A stretch of 64,000 bases of DNA from Streptomyces typhae (lineage in GTDB: Bacteria; Actinomycetota; Actinomycetes; Streptomycetales; Streptomycetaceae), in the NCBI RefSeq assembly GCF_009755605.1, contig NZ_WPNZ01000015.1, positions 62,001-126,000 of the forward strand, given 5' to 3'. The notes under the pieces are model-generated. The model was not told where the DNA came from, ran no database searches, and saw only the letters and a list, made by a program, of their open reading frames with translations. Below are positions 33,933 to 42,752 of the stretch, piece by piece (position 1 is the stretch's first letter; every line of letters starts with the position of its first letter). The position numbers were made by a program, and so were the translations under genes.

Positions 33933-34970
33933 ATGCCCGCCCCGTCCGTACCGCCCGCACCGACCGGGCCGAGCGGCTTTCCAACCACTGACCTGGCCCT
34001 CGCGCTCGTGGCGACCGTCCGCCATGACGGACACGGCGGCGTCGCGGACGACCTGGAAACGCCGGACGGCCTCACGGCCTGGGTGCGTGCTCACGCGGAC
34101 GCGTTCCCCGGCACCCTCGGGGCCCGGCGGTACCGGGCCGACGGGAGCGCACTGGAGGCAGTACGCGGGGTGCGCGCCGCGGTCCGCGCGCTCTTCGCTC
34201 GCGCGGTGCGTCCGGCGGCGCCGAGCCCCGCCGACGCGGGCCGTCTGCTGCCCGTCGGCGAGGCCGTCACCAGGCTCAACGAGGCCGCCGCCCGCGTACC
34301 CACGGTGCCCGTCCTGAGCTGGCCGGACGACGCCGGGCCCCGCGTACGGGACGAGCCCGCCCCGGTGGTCACGGGCCCGGGACACGACGGCGGTGCGGGT
34401 GCAGCCGAGGCTGCGGGGCTGGGCTCGGGCCGTGGTGGTGCGGTCGAGGCTGCGGGGCGGGGATCCGGTGGTGCCGGTGCAGACGACGCTGCGGGCCAGG
34501 GACCAGGCCGTGGTGGTGCAGCCGAGGCCGTGGGGCGGGAGTCCGGCCATGGTGGTGCGGCCGAGGCCGAGGCTGCGGGGCGGGGCTCGGGCCGTGGTGG
34601 TGCGGCCGAGACCGTGGGGCGGGAGTCCGGCCGTGCGGGTGCGGCCCAGGCCACGGGCCGGGGATCCGGCCGTGGCACTGCGCCCACGCCCCCGGCTCCG
34701 TCGCCGACACCCGCGTCCGCCCCTGCGTCCGCCTCCGCCTCTGCCCCCGCGTCCGCGCCCCCGAGCGAGGACCTCCTGACCGCGGCCCTCGCCCGCGCCG
34801 CGCTCGCCTTCCTCACCGGCCCCGACCGGCAGCGCCTGCGCGCCTGCCACGCACCACGCTGCGTGCGGTACTTCCTGAAGGACCACCCGCGCCAGGAGTG
34901 GTGCAAGCCCTCCTGCGGCAACCGTGCCCGCGTGGCACGCCACCACGAGCGCGGCAGGGCCACACCCTGA
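33933..34970 (+). CDS. CGNR zinc-finger regulator with expanded repeat linker
   Basis: 345 residues from the ATG at 33933 (an ATG at 33903 is also in frame; neither has a clear ribosome site). The N-terminal ABATE-like region ('ALALVATVRHDG', 'ARRYRADGSALEAVRGVRAA') and the C-terminal CGNR zinc finger, 'CHAPRCVRYFLKDHPRQEWC' then SCGNRARVARH, define the family, which is thought to be transcriptional regulators binding a ligand at the ABATE domain. Between them about 100 residues of Gly/Ala/Arg repeats and a Pro/Ala stretch are inserted. Confidence 0.85.
   Translation: MPAPSVPPAPTGPSGFPTTDLALALVATVRHDGHGGVADDLETPDGLTAWVRAHADAFPGTLGARRYRADGSALEAVRGVRAAVRALFARAVRPAAPSPADAGRLLPVGEAVTRLNEAAARVPTVPVLSWPDDAGPRVRDEPAPVVTGPGHDGGAGAAEAAGLGSGRGGAVEAAGRGSGGAGADDAAGQGPGRGGAAEAVGRESGHGGAAEAEAAGRGSGRGGAAETVGRESGRAGAAQATGRGSGRGTAPTPPAPSPTPASAPASASASAPASAPPSEDLLTAALARAALAFLTGPDRQRLRACHAPRCVRYFLKDHPRQEWCKPSCGNRARVARHHERGRATP
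34391..34680 (+). repeat. Degenerate 39-bp tandem repeats inside the CGNR gene
   Basis: About seven units of 39-45 bp encode GGAAEAVGRESGH-like 13-15-residue repeats, all in frame. The unit is GC-rich with the recurring segment GTGGTGCGGCCGAGG. Expansion changes linker length without breaking the frame. Confidence 0.8.
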
Positions 34971-35069
34971 ATCCACCGGCCCGCCGCGGCCCGAACCGGC
35001 TGTCCCGCGACCCTTTCCCGGCGCCGCCCCCGCGCCGGATCCACCCCGTCGGACACGTACCATGGCGGC

Positions 35070-35570
35070 ATGTCCTTCCTCCGCCGCCGCAGCTCCGCCA
35101 CACCCGCGGGCCCGGACTTCGACGTCCTGGCCATGGACCCGGGTGACTGGCCCGGCAACCTCGGGGCCGGCCTGCTGCCTGCGCCCGACGGCAGCTGCCA
35201 GGGCATCTTCCTGCGCTACGACCTGTTCGGCGGCCGCGGTCCCGCGATGATCATCGGCAATCTGCCGGAGGGCTCCCCGGCCCGGGAGCTCACCGAAGGC
35301 GAGGCGCCCTTCGAGGTCGTCCAGCTGCTGCTCGCGCTGGAGAACGACGAGGAGGTCACCGTCGTCTCCAGCGAGGACGTGCCGGTGATGCAGGGCGACA
35401 ACCTCCTGATCGTGCGCAGGCTGCGGCTCTCCGAAAGCCGCATCTCCTGTGTGCAGTTCGACCGCAGCGACAACGTCCTGGTGACCATCGCCGCCTGGGA
35501 CCGCCCCATCACCGACGATCTGTACGCACTCCTGAAGCCGCTGCCCGCCGAGCTGTTCCAGCAGGGCTGA
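35070..35570 (+). CDS. Conserved hypothetical protein
   Basis: 166 residues. I do not recognise a domain with a known function. It is acidic and soluble with no signal peptide or transmembrane helix, and reads like a single alpha/beta domain ('PARELTEGEAPFEVVQLLLA', 'EEVTVVSSEDVPVMQGDNLL'). Similar proteins are common in Streptomyces. It stands alone between the CGNR gene and the convergent amidase gene. Confidence 0.8.
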   Translation: MSFLRRRSSATPAGPDFDVLAMDPGDWPGNLGAGLLPAPDGSCQGIFLRYDLFGGRGPAMIIGNLPEGSPARELTEGEAPFEVVQLLLALENDEEVTVVSSEDVPVMQGDNLLIVRRLRLSESRISCVQFDRSDNVLVTIAAWDRPITDDLYALLKPLPAELFQQG

Positions 35571-35690
35571 GCCACCGACGCCGGGCCCGGCCCCCGCCCC
35601 CACGCGGGTCCGGACCCGGCGATCCCCGGCGGCCCCTTGAAGGGGCGGCGGGCGCCGCGGGCCGCCGTCCGGCCCACGGAGCCCGCACAC

Positions 35691-37697
35691 TCACCGCCCG
35701 GACGGCACCACCTCGACGTCGGCGGCGCGCACGAACGCCACCCGGTGGCCGAACTGGATCTCGTAGTACACGTCCTTGCCGCGCACGACGCGGTGCGGCG
35801 CGAGGTCGAACGTCGGCGAGTAGAAGTACTCGCCGGGGAGCTTGTCGCCGACCGCGTACTTCTGGCCCGCGAGGAGCTTGTACGGCAGCGGCGAGATCGC
35901 CTGGACGGGGACGCCCGCCGGGTAGGCCTCCTTCTCCGGGTAGGCGCGGCCGTACACCGGCACGTCGGTGGCGCCGTCCTTGGGGGTCACGACGAGCCCG
36001 CGGGCGTCGACGGCCGTGGGCTGCTTCTTCGGGTTCTTGAACCAGGCCTTCTGCCCGAGGTACCAGACCGCCGTCCAGTCGCCCTTGCGCTCGGCGACGG
36101 CGTACTGCTGGCCCGTCGAGAGGCGCGAGCCCATGTCGTTCACGTCGATCGTCGAGGGCTCGCCGCCCGGCCGCAGCCCGATGTCCTTGATCAGCGGGGC
36201 GTCCTCGCGGGGCTCGGTGTACACACGCACGGCGCTGGAACCGTGCGGCACGCACGTCTCACCCGGCTTGGCGCAGCCCGTGAACACCGGCTTGTTCGCG
36301 CTGAACCGCGGGGCGACCGTCACCAGGCCGCCCGCGGGGCCCGCCGTGCGGTGGAAGGGCTTGCCGAGCAGCGTGAAGTAGTGCTGCCAGTCCCAGTAGG
36401 GGCCGGGGTCGGTGTGCATCCCGCGGATGGTGGCCGCCGTGGTGCCCGGGACGGTGTCATGGCCGAGGATGTGCTGCCGGTCGAGCGGGATGTCGTACCG
36501 CTTCGCGAGATACTTCACCAGGCGGGCCGACGAGCGGTACATCGCCTCCGTGTACCAGGTGTCGGGCGCCGTCAGGAAGCCCTCGTGCTCCAGGCCGATC
36601 GACTTGGCGTTGACGTACCAGTTCCCCGCGTGCCAGGCGACGTCCTTGGTCCGTACGTGCTGGGCGACGTGGCCGTCTGAGGAGCGCAGCGTGTAGTGCC
36701 AGGACACGTACGTCGGGTCCTGGACGAGTTTGAGCACGCCCTCCCAGGAGCCCTCCGTGTCGTGCACGACGATGTACTCGATGCCCTGGCTCCCCGGCCG
36801 GTCGGCCTTGTCGTGGTTGCCGTAGTCCTTGTCGCCGAACTCCTCGTAGGGCGCGGGGATCCACTCGCACGCGAGCGTCCGCGGGCAGTCCGTGTCGGCC
36901 GCCGCCGCCCTGCGCAGGCCCATGTGGCGCAACTGCGCCGGATCCGGGGCGAGTCCGGGCCGCGCGGCCAGGGCGACGCGCTGTCCGGCGTCCGTCGTGC
37001 GGCGCTGACCGTCGCGGATCACGGCGAACACGTCGTTGGCGTACGAGGCCGCCGTCGCGCGGTCGTCGGCTCCCGAGAAGCGCGCGATCGCGCCGTACCA
37101 GTCGGCCGGGTCGTCGCTGAGCGGCTTGCCCGACTGCTTCTGGGCGGCGGCGAGCAGGGCCGCGCCGCCGCGGACGTTGGCCGCGGCGTCCTCGCGAAGC
37201 CGGTGCGCGGGCTGCCCGCTGAGCCGCGCGGCACGCTTGAGGGTCTTGAGCCGGTCGGGGAGCCGCGCCTCCGTCGGCGTTTCCTTCTTGGGCAGCAGCG
37301 GGGGGCGTGAGCTGTCTCCGCGCGGGTCCTCCTTGCCGTGGCTGTGGTGCGGCGCGGTGGCGAGGGCGGTGCGGGCGTCGGTGAGGTGCATGGGGCCGTA
37401 GCCGCCGGTGACGCTCGGGGCGCCGCCGTGCGCGTCCCAGCGCGACTGGAGGTAGGAGACGCCGAGCAGGACGCTCTGCGGCACCTCGTACTCGGCGGCG
37501 GCCGCGGCGAAGGCGCGCTGAAGGGCGCCGGACGCGGAGCCCGCGGTGCCGCCGGTCGTGGCCGCCGACGGTGCCGAAGGGGCCGACGGGGCCGCCCCGA
37601 GCAGCGGCACGAGGAGCGCCGCTGACGCGAGCGCGCCCGCGGTCCTGACGGAGCGTCTGCGTGTGGACGGGGCGGTGGCGGTGACGGATCCTCGCAA
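35691..37697 (-). CDS. Secreted N-acetylmuramoyl-L-alanine amidase (Amidase_2/PGRP)
   Basis: 668 residues. The start is a TTG at 37697, chosen because AGGAGG ends 5 bp before it and no ATG or GTG fits. A Sec-type signal (about 12-37, 'RTAGALASAALLVPLLGAAP') is followed by a lytic-transglycosylase-like helical domain ('PQSVLLGVSYLQSRWD'), then the amidase domain with zinc motif 'YIVVHDTEGSWEG', 'SWHYTLRSSDGHVAQHV', 'SIGLEHEGFL' and 'RQHILGHDTVPG'. The C-terminal 200 residues contain SH3-like repeats ('QYAVAERKGDWTAVWYLGQ'). It would cleave the lactyl-L-Ala bond of peptidoglycan outside the cell. Confidence 0.9.
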   Translation of the reverse strand: MRGSVTATAPSTRRRSVRTAGALASAALLVPLLGAAPSAPSAPSAATTGGTAGSASGALQRAFAAAAAEYEVPQSVLLGVSYLQSRWDAHGGAPSVTGGYGPMHLTDARTALATAPHHSHGKEDPRGDSSRPPLLPKKETPTEARLPDRLKTLKRAARLSGQPAHRLREDAAANVRGGAALLAAAQKQSGKPLSDDPADWYGAIARFSGADDRATAASYANDVFAVIRDGQRRTTDAGQRVALAARPGLAPDPAQLRHMGLRRAAAADTDCPRTLACEWIPAPYEEFGDKDYGNHDKADRPGSQGIEYIVVHDTEGSWEGVLKLVQDPTYVSWHYTLRSSDGHVAQHVRTKDVAWHAGNWYVNAKSIGLEHEGFLTAPDTWYTEAMYRSSARLVKYLAKRYDIPLDRQHILGHDTVPGTTAATIRGMHTDPGPYWDWQHYFTLLGKPFHRTAGPAGGLVTVAPRFSANKPVFTGCAKPGETCVPHGSSAVRVYTEPREDAPLIKDIGLRPGGEPSTIDVNDMGSRLSTGQQYAVAERKGDWTAVWYLGQKAWFKNPKKQPTAVDARGLVVTPKDGATDVPVYGRAYPEKEAYPAGVPVQAISPLPYKLLAGQKYAVGDKLPGEYFYSPTFDLAPHRVVRGKDVYYEIQFGHRVAFVRAADVEVVPSGR

Positions 37698-37899
37698 GAC
37701 AGCCTCCTGGGACTTCTGGGCCGGTGAAGCGTGACGGGGCGTGCGGGGCCGGGCGTGCGTCAGTGGTACCGGCTGGCCGACGATCCGTCAATCATGCCCA
37801 GAAGAAGGGATTTCCCATGTCAGCGCGGGTCTGGCGTGTTTTCGCCACGGACGGCGGCATCGCCTGCGGCGCGTCAGTGGCATGGACCAATGGCCGGCG

Positions 37900-38307
37900 T
37901 CAGCTCTCCCGTACGGCTTCGAGGAACTCCAGGCGGTTGCCCAGCTTGTCGTAGGCGTAGAAGCGTGTGAACCCGGGGAAGCAGTCGTCCCACGCGACGA
38001 CGACCCCCTGCTCCTCGAAGCGCGCGGCGAGCGCCCGCAGGCCGGACACGAGAATGCCCGGATGTGCTGTGGCGCTGGGGCGGAAGTCCTCCTCGACCCC
38101 CAGATGGACCTCGAGGTCACCGCCCCGGAACCAGCAGCCGCCGCGCGCGGCGAGCACCGGCGGCTTCTCGATCTCCGTCATGCCGAGGAGGCCGCCCCAG
38201 AATTCGCGGCAGAGCTGTTCGGCTCCCGGCGGGATCGCCAACTGCACGTGGTGCAGTCCGCTCAGACCGTAGGAGAGGGGGCCATCATGGAGGGTTTCGT
38301 GAGACAC
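37900..38307 (-). CDS. VOC-superfamily protein
   Basis: 135 residues, GTG start with CAGGAG upstream. 'LHHVQLAIPPGAEQLCREFW', 'LEVHLGVEEDFRPS' and 'FYAYDKLGNRLEFLE' carry the His/Glu metal-ligand pattern of glyoxalase/bleomycin-resistance proteins. Substrate unknown. It is divergent from a second VOC gene, with a 38-bp palindrome between them. Confidence 0.85.
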   Translation of the reverse strand: MSHETLHDGPLSYGLSGLHHVQLAIPPGAEQLCREFWGGLLGMTEIEKPPVLAARGGCWFRGGDLEVHLGVEEDFRPSATAHPGILVSGLRALAARFEEQGVVVAWDDCFPGFTRFYAYDKLGNRLEFLEAVRES

Positions 38308-38320
38308 GACTGCTTGCTCC

Positions 38321-38358
38321 TGCCTTTGAGTATCTTGACGTCAAGATACTCAAAGGCA
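38321..38358. promoter_or_regulatory. 38-bp perfect palindrome between divergent VOC genes
   Basis: Arms TGCCTTTGAGTATCTTGA and TCAAGATACTCAAAGGCA flank a central CG; all 38 positions are symmetric. The core TATCTTGACGTCAAGATA is the type of site bound by MarR- or TetR-like dimers. It starts 13 bp upstream of the minus-strand VOC gene and probably overlaps its promoter. Palindrome length and lack of T-run argue against a terminator. Confidence 0.7.
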
Positions 38359-38424
38359 AGCACGGCAGGCGATGTTGATCCCCCGGCCGAGCGCGGCGGG
38401 AGGGGCCTGCCTAGACTCGGGCGC

Positions 38425-38811
38425 ATGGTGCGACTCGGGATTCCCGTCATCGGTGTCACGGACATCGACCGGGCGGTGGCCTTCTGGACCGGGGCCCTGG
38501 AGCTGGTGGCCGCGGAGGAGTGGCGGAGCGAGACGTGGTGCACGCTGGAGCATGCCGACGGCTCCGGCCGGGCGCTCGGGCTCATGCGCAGCGAGTCGCC
38601 ACCCGAGCCGCGCCCCCGGCTCCATCTGGACCTCTTCGTGGATACGACGGAGGAGCAGCGGTCGGAGGTCGAGCGCCTCATCAGACTCGGCGCGCGGGCC
38701 GTCGACTGGGACCTCTATCCGCCCGACCCCGACTTCGTGGTCCTCGCCGACCCGGACGGCAACATCTTCTGTGTCGTCGACCTGAGCCGCGCCCCGAGCG
38801 GCAGCGGCTGA
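38425..38811 (+). CDS. VOC-superfamily protein
   Basis: 128 residues. 'IPVIGVTDIDRAVAFWTGAL', 'RLHLDLFVDTTEEQ' and 'FVVLADPDGNIFCVVDL' give the one-domain VOC fold with ligand-like His and Glu/Asp near the ends. Substrate unknown. It lies divergent from the other VOC gene and may share the palindromic operator. Confidence 0.85.
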   Translation: MVRLGIPVIGVTDIDRAVAFWTGALELVAAEEWRSETWCTLEHADGSGRALGLMRSESPPEPRPRLHLDLFVDTTEEQRSEVERLIRLGARAVDWDLYPPDPDFVVLADPDGNIFCVVDLSRAPSGSG

Positions 38812-38859
38812 ACGGCGCCCGCGCCGCGCCTGCCGACGCCGCGCGCGCCGCGTGAGCGA

Positions 38860-38896
38860 CCCCGCCCCTCGTACCGGACGGGCCCGAGGGGCGGGG
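38860..38896. terminator. Terminator hairpin after the plus-strand VOC gene
   Basis: CCCCGCCCCTCG (38860-38871) pairs perfectly with CGAGGGGCGGGG (38885-38896) around a 13-nt loop. It lies in the 331-bp gap before the cholesterol oxidase gene. The rest of the gap holds the oxidase leader and a KstR-like site; I see no other gene in it. Confidence 0.7.
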
Positions 38897-39102
38897 AAGC
38901 GGGCTCACTGCCGAACCCGTCACGAACCGTAGTGGGCGGTGAACCGGCCCACCAACGTCCGTGTGCAACTGTGACTGTTTGGATACCGGGCGAACGGGTC
39001 GAAGCGGCGCGGGGCGCGACGGTCGTCGGCGGCTGCTCGGCGGGCATCGGACCGACCGGAAGTTACCTTTTGGTATGGCGTGACTTCCCATGGTGCCCGC
39101 AG

Positions 39103-39116
39103 TAGAACTCGTTTCG
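39103..39116. promoter_or_regulatory. Partial KstR-like box upstream of the cholesterol oxidase gene
   Basis: TAGAACTCGTTTCG has a perfect left half-site (TAGAAC) and the conserved GTT of the right half, but differs from TNNAACNNGTTNNA at its last base. It ends 26 bp before the proposed start. It is weaker evidence than the 6930 site but biologically consistent with it. Confidence 0.45.
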
Positions 39117-39142
39117 ATTCAGCCATGAGTGAGGTAGGCCAC

Positions 39143-40759
39143 ATGAACGCAACAGGCATGGACAACAGCGCATCTGAGGGGATATCGCGCCGCAGATTCT
39201 TAGCTGGAACGAGTTCCATTCTGGGCGCGGTCGCGCTGAGCGCGCAGGCATTCCCGGCCCGCGCTGTCGACGGCACGCGCGTCCCCGCCCTGGTGATCGG
39301 CACCGGGTACGGCGGCTCCGTGGCCGCCCTGCGGCTCGCCGAGGCGGGTGTCGACGTACACATGCTCGAAATGGGCATGGCCTGGGACACCCCGGGCCCC
39401 GACGGCAAGATCTTCGCCAACACCACGAGCCCGGACCTCCGGTCGTACTGGCTCCGCACGAAGACCAAGCAGCCGCTGAGCAACTTCCTCGGCTTCCCTC
39501 TCGACAAGGCCGTCCCGCGCCACACCGGCATCCTCGACGCCGAGGAGTTCGGCGGCATCACCGTCTACCAGGGCCGCGGAGTGGGCGGCGGCTCGCTGGT
39601 CAACGGCGGCATGGCGGTGACGCCGAAGCGCGAGAACTTCGGCGCCGTGCTGCCCTCGGTCGACGCCGACGAGATGTACGGGACGTACTACCCGCGCGCC
39701 AACGCGGGCCTCGGCGTGAACACCATCGACCCGGCCTGGTTCGAGACCGCCGAGTGCTACCAGTACGCCCGTGTCGGCCGCAAACACGCTGAGCGCTCCG
39801 GCTTCCCGTTCGTCTTCGTGCCCGACGTCTACGACTGGGACTACATGAAGCGCGAGGCCGCGGGCACCGCCACGAAGTCGGCGCTCGCGGGCGAGATCCT
39901 CTACGGCAACAACCACGGCAAGAAGTCCCTGCAACAGACCTATCTCGCGCGCGCCAGGGCCACCGGCCGCGTCACCGTCTCGCCCCTGCACAAGGTCACC
40001 TCGGTCACCCCGGCCGCCGGCGGCGGCTACACGGTCACGGTCGACCAGATCGACACCGGCGGCGAGACCGTCGCCACCAAGAGCATGACGGCCGACCGGG
40101 TGTTCTTCGCCGCCGGCAGCGTCGGGACCAGCAAGCTGCTGGTGAAACTGCGGGCCACCGGCGCCCTGCCGCATCTCAACGGCGAGGTCGGCAAGGGCTG
40201 GGGCGACAACGGCAATGTGATGTGCGGGCGCGCCAACCACATGTGGGACGCCACCGGCAGCCTCCAGTCGTCCATCCCCACGGCGGGCATCGACAACTGG
40301 GCCGCGGGCGGCGCCTTCGCGGAGGTGGCGCCGCTGCCCACCGGGATCGAGACGTACGCCTCGTTCTATCTGTCGATCACCAAGAACCCCCACCGCGCCG
40401 AGTTCACCTGGAACGCGGCGGCGGGACGGGCGGAGCTGAACTGGCAGACCGCCTGGAAGCAGCCGTCCATCGACGCCGCGAAGACGATCTTCGACAAGAT
40501 CAACGCCAAGGAGGGGACGATCTACCGCACCGACCTCTTCGGCGTGTACAAGATCTGGGGCGACCACCTCACCTACCACCCGCTCGGCGGCGCCGTCCTC
40601 GGCAGGGCCACCGACAACTACGGCCGCCTGCACGGCCATCCGGGCCTCTACGTCATCGACGGCGCCCTGATCCCCGGGAACACGAGCGTCAACCCGTTCG
40701 TCACCATCACGGCACTCGCCGAGCGCAACATCGAGAAGATCATCGCCGCTGATCTGTGA
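39143..40759 (+). CDS. choA: Secreted cholesterol oxidase (GMC type)
   Basis: 538 residues from the ATG at 39143 with AGGTAGG upstream (an ATG at 39125 is also in frame). A twin-arginine signal, 'ISRRRFLAGTSSILGAVALS', precedes the FAD motif 'VIGTGYGGSVAALRLAEAG'. Blocks match the Streptomyces ChoA family: 'VYQGRGVGGGSLVNGGMAV', 'ILYGNNHGKKSL', and the catalytic residues E394, H479 (YHPLGG) and N517 (NTSVNPFV), spaced as E361/H447/N485 of the SA-COO enzyme. It oxidises and isomerises cholesterol to cholest-4-en-3-one with O2. It could also resemble PimE of polyene clusters, but no polyketide genes are present. The 3' end overlaps the MFS gene by 20 bp. Confidence 0.92.
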   Translation: MNATGMDNSASEGISRRRFLAGTSSILGAVALSAQAFPARAVDGTRVPALVIGTGYGGSVAALRLAEAGVDVHMLEMGMAWDTPGPDGKIFANTTSPDLRSYWLRTKTKQPLSNFLGFPLDKAVPRHTGILDAEEFGGITVYQGRGVGGGSLVNGGMAVTPKRENFGAVLPSVDADEMYGTYYPRANAGLGVNTIDPAWFETAECYQYARVGRKHAERSGFPFVFVPDVYDWDYMKREAAGTATKSALAGEILYGNNHGKKSLQQTYLARARATGRVTVSPLHKVTSVTPAAGGGYTVTVDQIDTGGETVATKSMTADRVFFAAGSVGTSKLLVKLRATGALPHLNGEVGKGWGDNGNVMCGRANHMWDATGSLQSSIPTAGIDNWAAGGAFAEVAPLPTGIETYASFYLSITKNPHRAEFTWNAAAGRAELNWQTAWKQPSIDAAKTIFDKINAKEGTIYRTDLFGVYKIWGDHLTYHPLGGAVLGRATDNYGRLHGHPGLYVIDGALIPGNTSVNPFVTITALAERNIEKIIAADL

Positions 40760-42143
40760 GGGCGGGGCCCTCGGAAGACCCCTGCGTCGGTTCTTCCGCG
40801 GATCCTTCCCCGGCTCGCTCCGCGGGCCCTCCGGGGCGCGTGGAGCGAGCGGTCACGAGGAGCAGCGGCAGCACGGCCAGTGCGAGGACGCCGCCGCCGA
40901 ACGCCAGGACGGGAAATCCCCCGGACGCGGTGACGACGCCCGACGCCAGGCCGCCGGATGCGCCCGCGACAGCGATCCCCACGTCGACGAGGCCCTGCGT
41001 GGCGGCCCGGGTGGACGGCGGCGTCGCCGCGGTCACCATGGCCGTGCCGCTGAGGAGGCCGAGGTTCCAGCCGAGCCCGAGCAGGACGAGCGCCGCGGCG
41101 AGGGCCGCCGCCGAGTGCGGCGGCGCCAGGGCGGCCGTGCAGCCCGCGGCGAGCAGCGTGACCCCGGCGGCCGCGGCGACCGGCGGGGGCCCGAGCCGGT
41201 CCACGAGCCGCCCCGAAAGGGGTGAGGGCAGGAACATCGCGCCCACGTGCAGGGCGATGACGAACCCGGTCATCTGGGTGCCGTGCCCGTGGGCCCGCAT
41301 GTGCACCGGCGTCATCGTCATGACGGCGATCATCACCAGCTGGGTGAGCACCATGACGGTGGTGCCGGTGACGAGGGCGCGGACGTCACCGGGTGCGGGG
41401 GCTCCGCCGTCCGTTCCCTCGCGTCCCTCGCGTCCCTCGCGGCCGTCCGCGTCCTGCTCGCCGCCCGCTTCCGACGCCCGTGAGCGGGCGAGGAGCAGCG
41501 GGTCCGGGCGCAGGAAGCAGCCGATGACCGCGGCGGCCGCGGTGAACGCCGCCACCGCGAGCAGGAAGGGACCGGCGAGCCGGGGCAGGTCCCAGGCGTG
41601 CGCGACCGATCCGGACCAGGTCACCAGGTTGGGGCCCGCCACGGCGCCGAGCGTGGTCGCGAGCAGGACCGTGCTGATGGCGCGTCCGCGGCGTTCGGGC
41701 CGCGCCAGGTCCGCACCCGCGTACCGGGCGAGCAGATTGGTCGACGTACCGGCGCCGTACACCACGAGGGAGACGAACAGCAGCGGTGCGCTGTCCGCGG
41801 CGGCCGCGCCGACCACGCCCAGGCTGCCGAGCGCCCCCACCGCGTACCCGGACGCGAGACCGGGACGGCGGCCCCAGCGCTGGCAGACGCGCCCCACGCC
41901 CACCGCGCCGAGCGCGGCACCGCCGGTGAACAGGGCGGCGGGCAGCCCGGCGAGGGAGGTCGAGCCGAGCATCTCCTCGGCGAGCAGCGCGCCCACGGTG
42001 ATCCCGGCGGCGAGTCCGGCTCCGCTGAGGATCTGCGACAGGACCAGGACGACGAGGACACGGCGCTGCTCGGGCGGGTCGTCGCCCGCCGTCGGCCGGG
42101 GGCCCGCGGAAGGGCCGGTGGCGGAGCGGGTGCGGGACCTCAA
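40740..42143 (-). CDS. MFS transporter, probable RiPP exporter
   Basis: 467 residues with 12 likely transmembrane segments beginning 'RRVLVVLVLSQILSGAGLAA' and a central loop with a GREGREGREG repeat. 'RWGRRPGLASGYAVGALGSL' is the loop 2-3 signature of the major facilitator superfamily. It starts inside the stop of the 176-residue gene (ATGA), so it is the last gene of the minus-strand operon headed by the precursor peptide and is the likely exporter of the mature product. It converges with choA and overlaps it. Confidence 0.87.
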   Translation of the reverse strand: MRSRTRSATGPSAGPRPTAGDDPPEQRRVLVVLVLSQILSGAGLAAGITVGALLAEEMLGSTSLAGLPAALFTGGAALGAVGVGRVCQRWGRRPGLASGYAVGALGSLGVVGAAAADSAPLLFVSLVVYGAGTSTNLLARYAGADLARPERRGRAISTVLLATTLGAVAGPNLVTWSGSVAHAWDLPRLAGPFLLAVAAFTAAAAVIGCFLRPDPLLLARSRASEAGGEQDADGREGREGREGTDGGAPAPGDVRALVTGTTVMVLTQLVMIAVMTMTPVHMRAHGHGTQMTGFVIALHVGAMFLPSPLSGRLVDRLGPPPVAAAAGVTLLAAGCTAALAPPHSAAALAAALVLLGLGWNLGLLSGTAMVTAATPPSTRAATQGLVDVGIAVAGASGGLASGVVTASGGFPVLAFGGGVLALAVLPLLLVTARSTRPGGPAERAGEGSAEEPTQGSSEGPALTDQRR

Positions 42144-42670
42144 CTGCCGCCCGCCCCTTGGGGCACGGTCATCGGGGCGAGTTCGCTGATCTCACGCAGC
42201 GACATGTCGAGCTGCTCGTGCAGGAAGCGCACGATCGTCCAGTGCGGCAGCGCCCCGTCGTCGAAGGGCCCGAACTCCCGCACGTACAGCGGGATCCAGC
42301 GCAGTGCCTCCTCCACGGCCTGCTCGCGGCCCGGGTCGCGCTGGTAGTCCTCGTACGCGATGCTGCGGTGCTCGACGAAGAAACCGCCCGGCAGCCGCTG
42401 TTCGCACAGCCGGCGGTACTCGCGGGTCTGGAGGATGAGGTAGTGCCAGATCTCGTCGATCTCCTGCTCCACGGGGAGGAAGAGGCCGCTGAGCCGGTCG
42501 GGGTGGCGGGAGACGAGGTAGAGGTAGCGCAGACACTCGGTGACCTGACGCTCGACGTACTCCCGCGGCGCTTCGGTGGCCGTGGTGAAGTGGGCCACCA
42601 CCTCGGCGTGCAGGGCCTCGCCGAGCAGGGCCCTGAGGTCGTCGGCGGACACGGTCGGCTGGGTGGTCAT
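42140..42670 (-). CDS. 176-residue protein with IDEIWHxxIL motif, in RiPP-like operon
   Basis: The segment 'VEQEIDEIWHYLILQTREYR' followed by a spaced 'GGFFVEHRS' resembles the N-terminal domain of glycine-rich-domain proteins (GRDP-like), which has conserved His and Glu residues but no proven activity. The rest is helical. No signal or membrane segment. It is 82 bp downstream of the ligase gene and its stop overlaps the MFS start. In this operon it could be a modifying enzyme or a precursor-binding protein; neither can be told from the sequence. Confidence 0.7.
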   Translation of the reverse strand: MTTQPTVSADDLRALLGEALHAEVVAHFTTATEAPREYVERQVTECLRYLYLVSRHPDRLSGLFLPVEQEIDEIWHYLILQTREYRRLCEQRLPGGFFVEHRSIAYEDYQRDPGREQAVEEALRWIPLYVREFGPFDDGALPHWTIVRFLHEQLDMSLREISELAPMTVPQGAGGS

Positions 42671-42752
42671 GATGCTCCCGGAAGGCGTGGGGCGGGGCGT
42701 GGCGGGGGGGAGGGGAGGAGTGAGGGGGCCGAAAGGGCGGTGAGGGCGGCGC

